Positions 9,999 through 19,802 of a stretch of 52,077 bases of DNA are shown here, one piece after another. The stretch is taken from the NCBI GenBank assembly GCA_014904985.1, contig MU129022.1, forward strand, positions 148,843 through 200,919, in the 5' to 3' direction. A program made the position numbers and the translations under genes. Under the pieces are notes generated by a model. It ran no database searches. It saw only the letters and a list, made by a program, of their open reading frames with translations, and had not been told where the DNA came from. Position 1 is the first letter of the stretch. Every line of letters begins with the position of its first letter. Source of the stretch: Hydnum rufescens UP504 (Eukaryota > Basidiomycota > Agaricomycetes > Cantharellales > Hydnaceae).

Positions 9999-11904
9999 CT
10001 AGAACTCCACCAGAGCTGTGAGGTACCTGACATCCTTCACACCTTGCTCTTCCAAGAGCTTTTGTATCTCTTCATCCTTCTTTGTCTCTTGAAAGAATGT
10101 GTAATCCGACTCATCACTGGTGGCAGTAGGCTCGGGGGTGGACTGAGTGACAACCATGACATAGGCTGTGTTTGTCTGGGGATGAAAGAGGGACTTGGGA
10201 TTTCCACCTTTGGCCATGATAAAGCGACAGACAGTAACAATAGCCATTGTTTGTCGAGTAGCAAGAATGGCCTGTTCACTGGTGGAATCAACTGATATGA
10301 TATGTTTCCTATTCCGTGAGTTGATCTCCTTCTGATCCAAATCTGGATCAATGCGATACCCCCATGCAACTGCCTTGGTGATTGTCATGGCCATACCACC
10401 AAATTTGTAGATCATTGTCCACATGCCTGGAGGGTGTTGCAGTGATCGTGGAGTATTAGCTGCTTCCGCGGCATCTTCCATGATCTGATCCATCTCGCCG
10501 TAGGGTCTCGATGTGACCCTCAGCCATCCAGTGATCATTTTTTTCTTCATTCCTTTACTCTTCCCTTTCACAGACTTGTCTTCTGCCTTGCCCTTTCCTT
10601 TCTTCTTTGGATGGTTAGCTATAGGAAATGCATTCTCTACATCCTCTTCATTATTGGTGGCAGTGGTCTCGCTCTCTTCAACTTTAGAGCGAGAAAGTTG
10701 GACGATTCAAATTTCAAGGCCGAGACCCCCGGGAATGCAAACGTTAGCCTGTGGTTGAGGCATAATGCCATTCAGTTCTCGAACAAGTAGCGGTCGAATT
10801 AGATATAGACTTTTGGGGAAGTTGGGTTCGGCCCACGATGTTCTGGAAAGGGGAAGAGAGGAATCAGATGATTCTAAGTTTGAGATCGAACTTGGCGGGA
10901 TCAGTCAACTCGGGAAGGAGCTCGTCCCCCACCGCCTCTTGTAGAGAATTCAGCTCTGGGATGGAGAATGTCTGGGTCCCAGGGGGAGGCGAGGCAAGAT
11001 ACATGTGAATACAAAGCTGAAAATGAAGCCTGAGACAATTATCGTAGGGCATTGCCTGGGACTCGGGGATCTTAAGAGTGCCAGCGTCGGAGATATCGAA
11101 CTCAGGCGAAGGTTTTGAGAACTGAATAATCCGATAGTCATCCTATGAGTGGTTCTCAGTGTCAGTGCCCATGGTGCCCAGGAAAGACGGGGATAGCGTT
11201 CGCACATCAACATCAATTCCAAAGGCGTATTGATCAAAGTGAGGTTGAAGGGAGGAGGCCATTGTCAGGTAATTTTGAGGCGTCTCGAGGTCCGCAGGAA
11301 GCTGCTCGTATGGTCCGACAAACTACAATGCCAGGGAAGACGTTACAGCACGTTCAATGCTTGTAATTCCGGAGTCACTCACGATTATCAATCTTTTTTC
11401 CTCAATCCTGTTTTGAATGATCGGAACGACACTTTTATCCTCATTGCTAAGTGTCACTCCAGTTATATTGCAGAAAGGACTTCTAGGAATTGACGCTGGA
11501 ACTGCTGTAATGCTTCTCTGTGGATAGTGGTGTTGGATGATTCCTTATTGATATCAAGTGATGCTGAGTAATTAGGGAACTACCCACAGGGAAAGCCAGC
11601 AGTGCCCGAGAATCGAGTTGGTCGGCGGAGACTGGAGCGGGGTAATGCGTCGCTAAGATCCGAACGATTAGGTGGAAAACGGGGCTAGCAGGAAGACTCG
11701 AAGGACCTAACCATCGATAAGAATAACATAGGCTCCGGGTGAGAGGAGGTCCATTGAATCTCTCTCGATGGGTTCCTTCGTAGTAGAATCGATATCGACA
11801 GAAAATGGGTCGGGTCCAGGTTTGATGTTACAAGGATATAAAGACCATTTTTTGTCTGTGTCGACCCTGAGAAAGCCAAGCAACCATCTGTAGAAGGCCT
11901 TCAC
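9999..11904 (-). pseudogene. HNH_2-like nuclease pseudogene, multi-exon
   Basis: Read on the minus strand, exon pieces give FYRWLLGFLRVDTDKKW...LLSPGAYVILIDG (11904-11712), RSPFCNITGVTLSNEDKS (about 11480-11383), FVGPYEQLPADL...PHFDQYAFGIDVD (from 11322) and DYRIIQFSKPSPEF...LRLHFQLC. The C-x-I-T-G motif and the FDQYAFGID then YRII..F pattern resemble the HNH_2 proteins common in agarics. An intron at 11382-11323 starts GTGAGT and ends TAG; another probably spans about 10891-10843. The frame has an in-frame TAG at 11143-11145 and TGA at 10707-10709, and otherwise continues to a stop at 9999 through a Lys-rich tail. Catalytic histidines were not identified. The gene is therefore broken, and the family call is by eye. 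Confidence 0.45.
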
Positions 11905-12146
11905 TCTGACAGTCCTCTTTTCTGGTGATGTTGGGATATGACATCCTTATGAAATGCGGTATTTTATCAGCAGATGGACAAAAGGGAATCATGAAAGCGA
12001 AAACCTGCTACAAGTACCAGCTCGAAACCATAGGTGAACACGAAGACATTGTTGTAGCCGTTTGGGTCGAAAATGTTGTAGAAACGCATGAATCAATGAG
12101 TGTGGATTATTTAGAACTCCGCGTTTACATTTCCCTGCCGTCATTA
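11905..12146. other. Possible 5' part of the HNH_2-like pseudogene
   Basis: The minus frame continues upstream of 11904 for a few residues (IPTSPEKRTVRV) to about 11940 without an ATG before a stop, so an upstream exon is expected. A plus-strand frame at 11925-12173 (82 codons) is not supported by any motif. Confidence 0.3.
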
Positions 12147-12421
12147 GGGGGTTTCACGATAGAGCTCAAATGAACCCAAAAACACCATTTTTGAGGCCAA
12201 CTGAATTAGTTTTGTGTTGTTTTTGGTACCATTTTGCCTCATTTTTGTTATCGTGAAAGACCCTATTGTGACAACGCATTACAAACCACTCTCCATCAGG
12301 GGGTTTCACGATAGAGCTCAAACGAACCCAAAAATACCATTTTTGAGGCCGACTGAATTAGTTTTGTGTTGTTTTTGGTACCATTTTTGCCTCATTTTTG
12401 TTATCGTGAAAGACCCTATTG
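12147..12421. repeat. Two copies of a 120-bp foldback element
   Basis: Copies at about 12147-12268 and 12299-12421 are nearly identical. Each begins GGGGGTTTCACGATAGAGCTC and ends TTATCGTGAAAGACCCT, so the ends are inverted (GGGTTTCACGATA against GGGTCTTTCACGATA). They are separated by about 31 bp. Both copies lie in direct orientation, so either the segment was duplicated in tandem or two elements inserted side by side. Confidence 0.7.
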
Positions 12422-12619
12422 TAAACTCATGAACTCTGCAATCTACAGACTGCAGGGGGACAGAGACATCCATATCTGGGATGATTCATCGAATCTCCCG
12501 GGGCACGGGTTATGGTAGGGTCGAAGCCGAGTGATTTCTTGTCAGCAAATGCAAACGCAGCAAATAACTCAACGAGTGCTTTGGGTTCCTAATGGTAGTT
12601 CAGTGCACGAAATATTCAG
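12422..12619. other. Left flank of element A
   Basis: No gene or recognisable repeat. It does not continue the integrase sequence found at the other side of element A (from 17822), so the two flanks of A are not an obvious pre-insertion site. Confidence 0.4.
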
Positions 12620-12620
12620 C

Positions 12621-12700
12621 CTGGTCAGTCACATGGGGGACCTAATTTAGGTGCCATTTTTGGGGCAGAAAATGGTACCTAATAGGTCCCCCATACAGTA
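12621..12700 (+). repeat. Left terminal repeat of element A with embedded hairpin
   Basis: After CTGGTCAGTCA, the arms at about 12636-12661 and 12669-12691 pair (GGGGACCTAATTTAGG against GGTACCTAATAGGTCCCC) around a GGGGCAG loop. The same arrangement occurs at 21911-21990 in element B. Confidence 0.75.
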
Positions 12701-12750
12701 TGGCTGAAATATGGCCATTTCGGCCAATCCATGGCTGTGCTAGATTATAT

Positions 12751-12790
12751 ATTTATTATTATTATTACTACTATTATTATATACATTATG
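12751..12790 (+). repeat. TTA microsatellite in element A
   Basis: TTATTATTA-type repeats directly follow CCATGGCTGTGCTAGATTAT. Element B has the same arrangement at about 22055-22095. Confidence 0.75.
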
Positions 12791-13004
12791 CTATATACAT
12801 ATTATCCCCCCGGGGTCTGCCACCACAGGGGGGTATGGTTCCTGCAGGTCACACCTGCATATACCCACCACACCTGGGTGGGGTTCATATGCCCCAGTCG
12901 GGGCCAGGTCCATTTGGGCGCTCCCTTGAGGGAGCGGTTTTCGTTTGCGGCGCGTCATTCGGCGAGTTTGTGGTTGGGGGTGTATGTGGGTTCTGGTTCA
13001 GGAT

Positions 13005-14720
13005 CTAGAGAAATTTAAAATGAAACATTAGCGGAACAGTAATGCAGCGCAAAAAGAGCAGCTTACGCTGCTCTTTTTGCACCACAAGAATACAAAATAA
13101 AAACAAAAACAAAACATACCTTGCAGTACCCCACACCCGCTGCAGCGGGTGCGGGGTACTGGGTCCTGTACTCCGGCTTGTACGGCGGGTTGTATGGGTC
13201 CTCCCTGCGGTTTTCGTTCGTGGCGTGTCGTTCTGTGGGTTTGTGGTTGGGCGTTCGCGCGGGTTCTGGCCAGGATCTAGAGAAATAATAATAGGTTAGT
13301 TGAAAATGAATGCAACGCAAAAAGAGCAGCGTACACTGCTCTTTTTGCACCACAAGAATAAGAAATAAAGAAAATAAAACTTACTTTGTAGTACCCCACA
13401 CCCGCTGCAGCGGGTGTGGGGTACTGGGGTCGTGTACTCCGGCTCATACGTACCGCAGTTTGTATGTCCTCCCTGCAGTTTCCGTTTGTGGGGGGTCGTT
13501 TGCGGGTTTCGTTCGCGGCGTGTTGTTCCGTGGTTTGTGGTTGGGCGTTCGCGCGGGTTCTGGCCAGGATCTAGAGAAATAATAATAGGTTAGTTGAAAA
13601 TGAATGCAACGCAAAAAGAGCAGCGTACGCTGCTCTTTTTGCACCACAAGAATAAGAAATAAAGAAAATAAAACTTACTTTGTAGTACCCCACACCCGCT
13701 GCAGCGGGTGTGGGGTACTGGGGTCGTGTACTCCAGCTCGTATGTACCGCGGTTTGTACATCCTCCCTGCGGTTTTCATTTGTGGGGGTCGTTTGCGGGT
13801 TTCGTTTGCGGGTTTCATTCGCGGCGTGTCGTTCCATGGGTTTGTGGTTGGGCGTTCGTGCGGGTTCTGGCCAGGATCTAGAGAAATAATAATGGGTTAG
13901 TTGAAAATGAATGCAACGCAAAAAGAGCAGCGTACGCTGCTCTTTTTGCGCCACAAGAATAAGAAATAAAAAAATAAAACTTACTTTGTAGTACCTCACA
14001 CCCGCTGCAGCGGGTGTGGGGTACTGGGGCCGTACTCCAGCTCATATGTACGGCGGTTTGGACGGGTCCCCCCAGGTCCGTCATTCGGGCGTCGATAGGC
14101 TGGGGTTACAGGGGGTTTTGCGTCGGTATTCGTTGGCGCGAGAAGTGAAGACCTACAATAGAATAAAAGGTTGTAAATTAGTTAAGAATTAAACGCCACG
14201 CAAAAAGAGCAGCTTTCGCTGCTCTTTTTGCACGGCTGTAGCTACTGGGGGGGTAGGGACTCACCTTATATAGGACCACACACCCACCATGGCGGGTGTG
14301 TGGTTCCTGGGCCCTTATTTAGCGCGGTTGCGTCCTCGTTTGGCGTGTTGCCGTGTGTCGTGTCGTTTGGCATGTTGCCGTGTGTCGTGTCGTTTGGCGC
14401 ATTGCCGTGTGTCGCGTCGTTTGCTACGTTGTCGTGTGTCGCATCGTTTGGTACATTGTCATGTGTCGCGTCGCTTGGCGCATTGCCGTTTGTTGGGTTG
14501 CCGTGTCGCGTTGCCGTTTGGGCCCTCGTCATTTCATGTGTTTTGGTTGTGCCTTGGAGTAGGCCTCAATCTAGAAATAATAAATGATAAAAGATGCGTT
14601 AGTATAAAATTTCAAAGCAGCACAAAAAGAGCAGCTTTCGCTGCTCTTTTTGCACCGTTGTATCCACTAGCAAAAAAACTCACCTTGTGACCACACACCC
14701 GCAGCGGGGGGTGTGTGGTC
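13005..14720 (-). repeat. Left array of element A: six spliced hairpin modules, minus strand
   Basis: On the minus strand each module is an exon ending in a hairpin, a donor, and an intron with a second hairpin. Introns lie at 14683-14571, 14264-14153, 13984-13878, 13678-13571, 13384-13277 and 13119-13005 (107-115 nt); donors are GTGAGT, GTAAGT or GTATGT and acceptors CTAG or GTAG. Intron hairpins are at 14622-14653, 14200-14231, 13918-13950, 13611-13642, 13317-13348 and 13049-13080. Exon hairpins are at 14689-14720, 14273-14307, 13990-14025, 13684-13719, 13390-13425 and 13125-13160. The 13.28-13.98 kb modules are almost identical (period about 294-306 bp), so they amplified recently. Exons are rich in AACGAAACCCGC-like sequence. 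Long open frames here read through the introns and should not be taken as proteins. Confidence 0.8.
14345..14515 (-). repeat. 24-bp minisatellite in an element A exon
   Basis: GTGTCGTGTCGTTTGGC and variants repeat about seven times. On the minus strand this gives repeats like NDATHGNAP. The corresponding exon in element B carries a different repeat (23120-23270), so this exon position tends to hold low-complexity repeats. Confidence 0.75.
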
Positions 14721-14782
14721 GTTTGGTTGCCTTTCCAGGCGGTTGCCTGTTGTGGTTCGCGGAGATTCGAAGGAAGATGGAA

Positions 14783-15392
14783 ACTCAACGCCAGCAATTG
14801 CCGGTACCCAAAAAGTGCCCAAGTGCTGGTGCTACAAGTACAATACATAGTAATAGCAGGTATATAGACATGGAATAAATCAATATTCAGTGAATATTTT
14901 CCCAAAAAAATGAAAAGACAGCAATAGTAAGTTAGAGCTCAATAAGGCACGCCATTTCTATGGGTCAGAATTGCCCAAATTAAATATGTCATGGTATATG
15001 CACCCTGCATAGGCGACTAATTATACTGGACGTTCTGCCATTTTTCAATTTTTCACGCCTTCGATTCCCTATTAGGGAATTGAAGGCGTGAAAAATTGAA
15101 AAATGGCAGGAACGTCTGGTATAATTAGTCGCCTATGCAGGTGCATATATACATGAACATATTTAAATTTGGGCAATTCTGACCCATAGAAATGGCCCAA
15201 TCCACTTTGCAATTAGGGATATCATGCCTTATTGAGCTCTAACTTACTATTGCTGTCTTTTTCATTTTTTTGGGAAAATATTCACTGAATATTGATTTAT
15301 TCCATGTCTATATACCTGCTATTACTATGTATTGTACTTGTAGCGCCAGCACTTGGGCGCTTTTTGGGTACCAGCAATTGCCGGCGTTGAGT
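14783..15392. repeat. Central palindrome of element A, putative divergent promoter
   Basis: The two arms meet at CCCTATTAGGG (about 15073) and extend about 300 bp to each side, out to GCCAGCAATTGCC. The left arm lacks about 30 bp present in the right arm. Both arms contain TATATAGACATGGAATAAATC, a possible core promoter read outward. Since the modules on each side are spliced outward, a two-way promoter is the simplest reading, but it is inference. Confidence 0.65.
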
Positions 15393-17150
15393 TGAGTCAA
15401 CCACACATAATGAACAGCCGCCCAGAACGACGACCACATGCCCGCCGCTGCAGGTGTGTGGTCAAAAGGTGAGTTTTCTTTAATCCTAGTAGATACAACG
15501 CGCAAAAAGAGCAGCGAACGCTGCTCTTTTTGCGTTGCTTTGAATATCATTACTAACATCATTACTTTATTATTTTAGATCATGGCCTGCTCTGGGGCGC
15601 CAAAAAGACCCGCCAACAACCAGGGCCTGAACAGCCAGGTCCGAACGACAACAGGAACAGAATACGCGACAAACAAGAAGACACTAGACGACGAGGCCAC
15701 GACACGTGAGAACGCGCCCACCGACTGGCTACGTGAACCACACACCCGCTGCGGCGGGTGTGTGGTTCTATATAAGGTAAGTGATGTCGTGTACCTCTAA
15801 CAGCGCAAAAAGAGCAGCCAATGCTGCTCTTTTTGCGCTGGTTTCAATTTTTAACTAACGTATCATCTATTATTCTAGACCATCGCCTCAACCATCAGAA
15901 GCAAATGAAGACCCGCCCAACGAACCCCCCCTGAAACGATAGCCCACGCGCCACCCGCGAATCGTAACCCGCCGAAACCGTGCCAGAAGACACGAACCAC
16001 GCACCCGCTTCTGCGGGTGCGTTGGTTTTAAGGTAGGTATCAGTACCGTCACGCAAAAGGAGCAGCCTAGGCTGCTCCTTTTGCGTGGCTTTTCTTTTTC
16101 TTTGTTTTGGCCCTTCACTAAATGTATTATTTATTATCGTAGGCTGTCGGTCTCCACCCACAACCCGCATGCCACGAACCGAAAACCCGCGACCCGCCAA
16201 ACGAGCCCCAAAGACCCGCCAAATGGACCTCCCCCCGGAAACGACGACGCCACCCACCACAACAATACGGGCCAAACGAAACCCACCAGACAAAACCAGG
16301 GAACGGGGGTGCACGACGCACGACACCAGAAACCCCAGACGGAACCACACACTCGCTTCGGCGGGTGTGTGGTTCTATACAAGGTAAGTAATGCACCCCC
16401 AAGGGCGCAAAAAGAGCAGCCCTTGCTGCTCTTTTTGCATTCCTATTAATTTTTAACTAACACATTATTTATTATTCTAGGTTATCGCCTCAACTATCCG
16501 CTGAACGGGAGCTGCAAACGCAACTTGCCCAGGAACAGGAACACACGACGCAAGACTGCACGGACCCCGGACGAGCCACACACCCGCTTCGGCGGGTGTG
16601 TGGTAATTTTAAGATAAGTACGATCGCACAAAGGGAGCAGCGTACGCTGCTCCTTTTGCGTGGCTTTCTTTTCCCTCCCTTCTGTACTAACATATTGTTT
16701 ATTATTCTAGGGTTTTATCTGAACCCACATCAAGACCCGCGACCCCGCCAAACACACACACAAGAGAACGGCAACCCGCCCGCCAAACGGAACCCGAAAC
16801 CCGCGAAGTGAACCAACCCCCCAAACGACGACGACGAACCCCCGTACCGAGTACGAACCGCGTGACCGCGGTACAAAACAAGTACCACACACCCACTTCG
16901 GTGGGTGTGTGGTACTACAAGGTTTTTTAATTTTATTTCCATATGTACAACAACGCAAAAGGAGCCGCGCAAGCTGCACCTTTTGCGTCACTTCGAAAAT
17001 TTTTTTACTAACATACACTATTATTCTAGGATCTAAATTGATACTCCCGAAATGACGACCCACCACAACGGCAACCGGTAACCCATGCCCAACGGTGAAG
17101 CACCAAGCCACGCCCCCGGTACCACACACCCGCTAAGGTGGGTGTGTGGT
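15393..17150 (+). repeat. Right array of element A: six spliced hairpin modules, plus strand
   Basis: Introns at 15469-15578, 15777-15878, 16033-16142, 16384-16480, 16614-16710 and 16922-17029 (97-110 nt) have a donor (GTGAGT, GTAAGT, GTAGGT, GTAAGT, ATAAGT, GTTTTT), a hairpin, an ACTAAC-like branch and TATTATTCTAG-like acceptors. Intron hairpins: 15501-15534, 15803-15838, 16052-16085, 16406-16439, 16624-16658, 16953-16987. Exon hairpins: 15432-15463, 15735-15768, about 15995-16030, 16340-16374, about 16576-16604, 16884-16911 and 17123-17150, each ending roughly 5-12 nt before the donor where one is present. The fifth donor reads AT instead of GT. Exons of 130-240 nt share ACCCGCCAAACGAAACC-like motifs and have open frames but no recognisable protein. 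Confidence 0.8.
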
Positions 17151-17435
17151 GCTACTAAGTACTTGTTTTTTTAATTTTTACGGACGGTACCACACGCCCG
17201 CCCAAGCGGGTGTGTGGTGCAACTGAGTAGTTTTTTGTTTTGATTTGTATGGACAGTACCACACACCCACTACGGCAGGTGTGTGGTGCTACTAAGTAGT
17301 TTGTTTTTTTCATTTCTATGGACAGCACCACACCCGCTACTGCGGGTGTGGTCCTAAGTATTGTTTTTAAGTACTTTGTTTTTTGGCTTATACAGACGGT
17401 ACCACACACCCGCTAGGGTGGGTGTGTGGTGCTAC
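17120..17435 (+). repeat. Exon-hairpin-only tandem array at the right of element A
   Basis: Five copies of a hairpin with stem ACCACACACCC/GGGTGTGTGGT follow at 65-80 bp spacing, each followed by GCTACTAAGTA and a T-run. The intron hairpin and splice acceptors are missing here. Element B has the same kind of tail at 26757-26990. Confidence 0.75.
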
Positions 17436-17499
17436 TATGTCCTTTTTTTTTTTTGAGATGTACTGATGAGACTAACCCAGGGTGGGTGTGTTTATTTTA

Positions 17500-17532
17500 C
17501 TAATAAATAAATAAATAAATAAATAAATAAAC
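17500..17532 (+). repeat. AAAT microsatellite in element A
   Basis: About eight AAAT units (as AATAAATA) precede the right terminal region. A shorter run lies at the same place in element B (about 27003-27025). Confidence 0.85.
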
Positions 17533-17734
17533 AAGTCAATAAGAACAAAACAGGGTATAATATAGTGATAATCAATAAATAAATAATTATAAATGGAACA
17601 TATTATCCCCGATAAGCCCGTATGGCCCACTGCAAGTCTGAGATTCTCTAAGTCCCAGTTTCGGCCAATTTTCGGCCAATTTTCTGCCATTTCGGCCAAT
17701 TCTGGGAGGCCCATGAAAGACCAAATTGGCCGAA

Positions 17735-17815
17735 ATAGTGATGGGACCTACTTAGGTACCATTATCTGCCCCGGAAGTGGTACCTAACTGGGTAGGCTTA
17801 GATGACTGACCAAGG
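17735..17815 (-). repeat. Right terminal repeat of element A with embedded hairpin
   Basis: GGGACCTACTTAGGTACC and GGTACCTAACTGGGTAGGC form an imperfect stem around CTGCCCC, then TGACTGACCAAGG ends the element. Element B at 27248-27326 matches almost base for base. Confidence 0.75.
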
Positions 17816-17821
17816 TGGTGG

Positions 17822-19224
17822 AGAAGACCTAGAAATGGCCAATTGCCATTAAAAGTTATCAAGAACCTGGATGATCGAGCTTGCTTATGTAAGGCTGCAC
17901 ATGACGAATCAGGCCACTGCAGACGAGACCTGACTTTCAAGAAATTATCTGATAGATTCTTCTGGCCAAATATGCTATCCTATGTGGCCTGGTATTGCTG
18001 GACATGCCATGAATGTCAATTGAGGTCTACAACCTGACCAAAAATCACTTTAAGCCTGACCTACATTAATACCATATTACGTAAATTTAATATGGACACG
18101 GTCCATATGCCAGTATCAAACGGATTCAAATATATTGTGGATCTTTGGGACGATCTCTCCAGATGGCTGGAAGCAAAAATGTTACATAAGGCCTCGAGTA
18201 AGCATGTCGCCCGGTTTCTATTCAAGGACATCATGTGCTGGTTCAGCTGTGTATTACAAATCACAACAGATAATGGAATGGAATTTGACAGACTAGTTCA
18301 AACAATGGTGGATGAATATAATGTCCCTATTGTCCAAGCTGCCCCTTATCACCCGGAAGCAAATGGAATGGTAGAACGCAGGCACAGGACCTGGATAAAC
18401 TCGCTATTTGTTGCATGCAGAGGGAACCCAAGCAAATGGTCAAACTATTTTTATTCATGCATGTGGGCAGACCAAGTGACAGTAAAATGAATGACTGGCT
18501 ACACCCCCTATTACCTACTCTACGGAATAAATCATGTGTTTCCATTCGACATTACAGACGCATCATGGTACACATTAAAATGGGGAACTATCCAAACCAC
18601 AGAAGAACTACTAGGAATTCGCGGAATCCAATTGGTGCATAGAGATGAGGATATTCAAGCCGCCTCAAATACCATCCTTCAAGCAAGGATTCGAAGCACT
18701 CAGGATTACACTAGACGAAATGAAAATACATTGGTCAATGGAAACTATCAACTGGGTACAATTGTGCTGGTATACAATTCGGTATTACAAATGCAACATG
18801 GATGAAAAGGGGAAATACAGTGGATTGGCCATACCAAGTTCAGCATCACCACCCCTGCGGATCCTATCAACTGGCAGAATTAGATGGGACCCCAATCAAT
18901 GGAATATTCACTGGAAATTGTTTAAAGAAATACCATATGCGCGACCAAATAGCCACAATGGACACTGCCGGAAACAAGAGCCACAGCGCCATGGACCATG
19001 AATTAAATCAAAATAATATGGAGAAATATGCAAAAAATATGGACCAAGCTATGAAATATAGGGGAACAACAATTACAATGAAACAACACTTCCTGGTATC
19101 GCTTGGACCAGAAAATCAATTAAGAACCTATCTTTGGCCACCGCTGAGAGCCACAGATTCGTGGGCTATTGGGAAAACAAAATTGTGGAGTGGAAATGAA
19201 GGAACCTTCTACAAGAACTCTTAG
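17822..19224 (+). pseudogene. Ty3/gypsy integrase fragment, frameshifted and stopped
   Basis: The first part carries the H2C2 zinc-binding pattern (HDESGH...CWTCHEC) followed by integrase core features: DLWDDLSRW, then TTDNGMEF, then HPEANGMVERRHRTW, fitting D,D35E with a conserved NG..ER tail. The last part (18802-19224) contains YQLAELDGT, typical of the C-terminal end of gypsy integrases. The frame has TGA stops at 18035-18037 and 18488-18490 and shifts near 18805. No reverse transcriptase or RNase H lies upstream, because the right end of element A ends just 6 bp before. So this is a truncated, dead pol fragment. Confidence 0.75.
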
Positions 19225-19802
19225 GAACACCTTGCAGGAGCCCCAGATCTCCAAATCCACTTATGAATCCCCTGAAGAGACTCCATAAAAGGAAAATTCA
19301 ATTCTCAAAAAGGAAATCCCTGAAACATTTTCTACAAGCCGCATCACAAGACTATGACTAAAACTATGAATTCAAGACAACCCTAGAGACATGAGGCAAA
19401 GAAAATCCCGAATTAATGCCCTAGAGCTATGAAATGTTGAATCGCGGAATGTGCTGAAACCTACGAAAACTCTTTTCAACTGTCTTAAAAAACCTGCAGC
19501 TGCATCAAAATCGATCCCCTCTTCTTCTAGCTCCTTTCTCTATATGACTATATGATCCTCTGCACTCCTGACCAACTATCGCGAAGTCTTAACTTAATAA
19601 TATGGCATAACGAACCCTGGTGACCCTTCATCTTCCATCTCTTCCTCATTCTCATTCCATTTGGTATCTATCGTCCACACGCAACAACTCCATCAACCTA
19701 TCAACTAAATCATATCTAAACTATGGCAAGGAATGGCTAAATAACGTCAAAACACAAGTATAGTAAGCCCAACGAGTATAAAAACGACACAACAGCTAAC
19801 CA
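19225..19802. other. Spacer between integrase and coiled-coil ORF
   Basis: No open frame or repeat is supported. It is probably an internal part of the same retroelement. Confidence 0.35.

Larger units (their letters stand above)
12620..17815. mobile_element. Element A: TIR element with divergent hairpin-module arrays
   Basis: A 5.2-kb unit. It begins CCTGGTCAGTCA and ends TGACTGACCAAGG, inverted ends shared with element B. The ends continue with a hairpin built from GGGACCTA..TTAGGTACC arms, then AT-rich microsatellites, then arrays of exon-like and intron-like hairpin modules pointing outward from a central palindrome (14783-15392). Six introns are visible in each half. No transposase was found, so it would depend on an enzyme encoded elsewhere. 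No target duplication is seen for this copy. The structure is read from sequence; mobility is inferred from the inverted ends and from the second copy. Confidence 0.75.

Noticed and set aside
13571..13999. 142-codon minus-strand frame and similar frames within elements A and B as protein genes.
   Set aside because: They read straight through introns and hairpins; repeated motifs such as QKEQRTLLFLR are translations of the intron hairpin.
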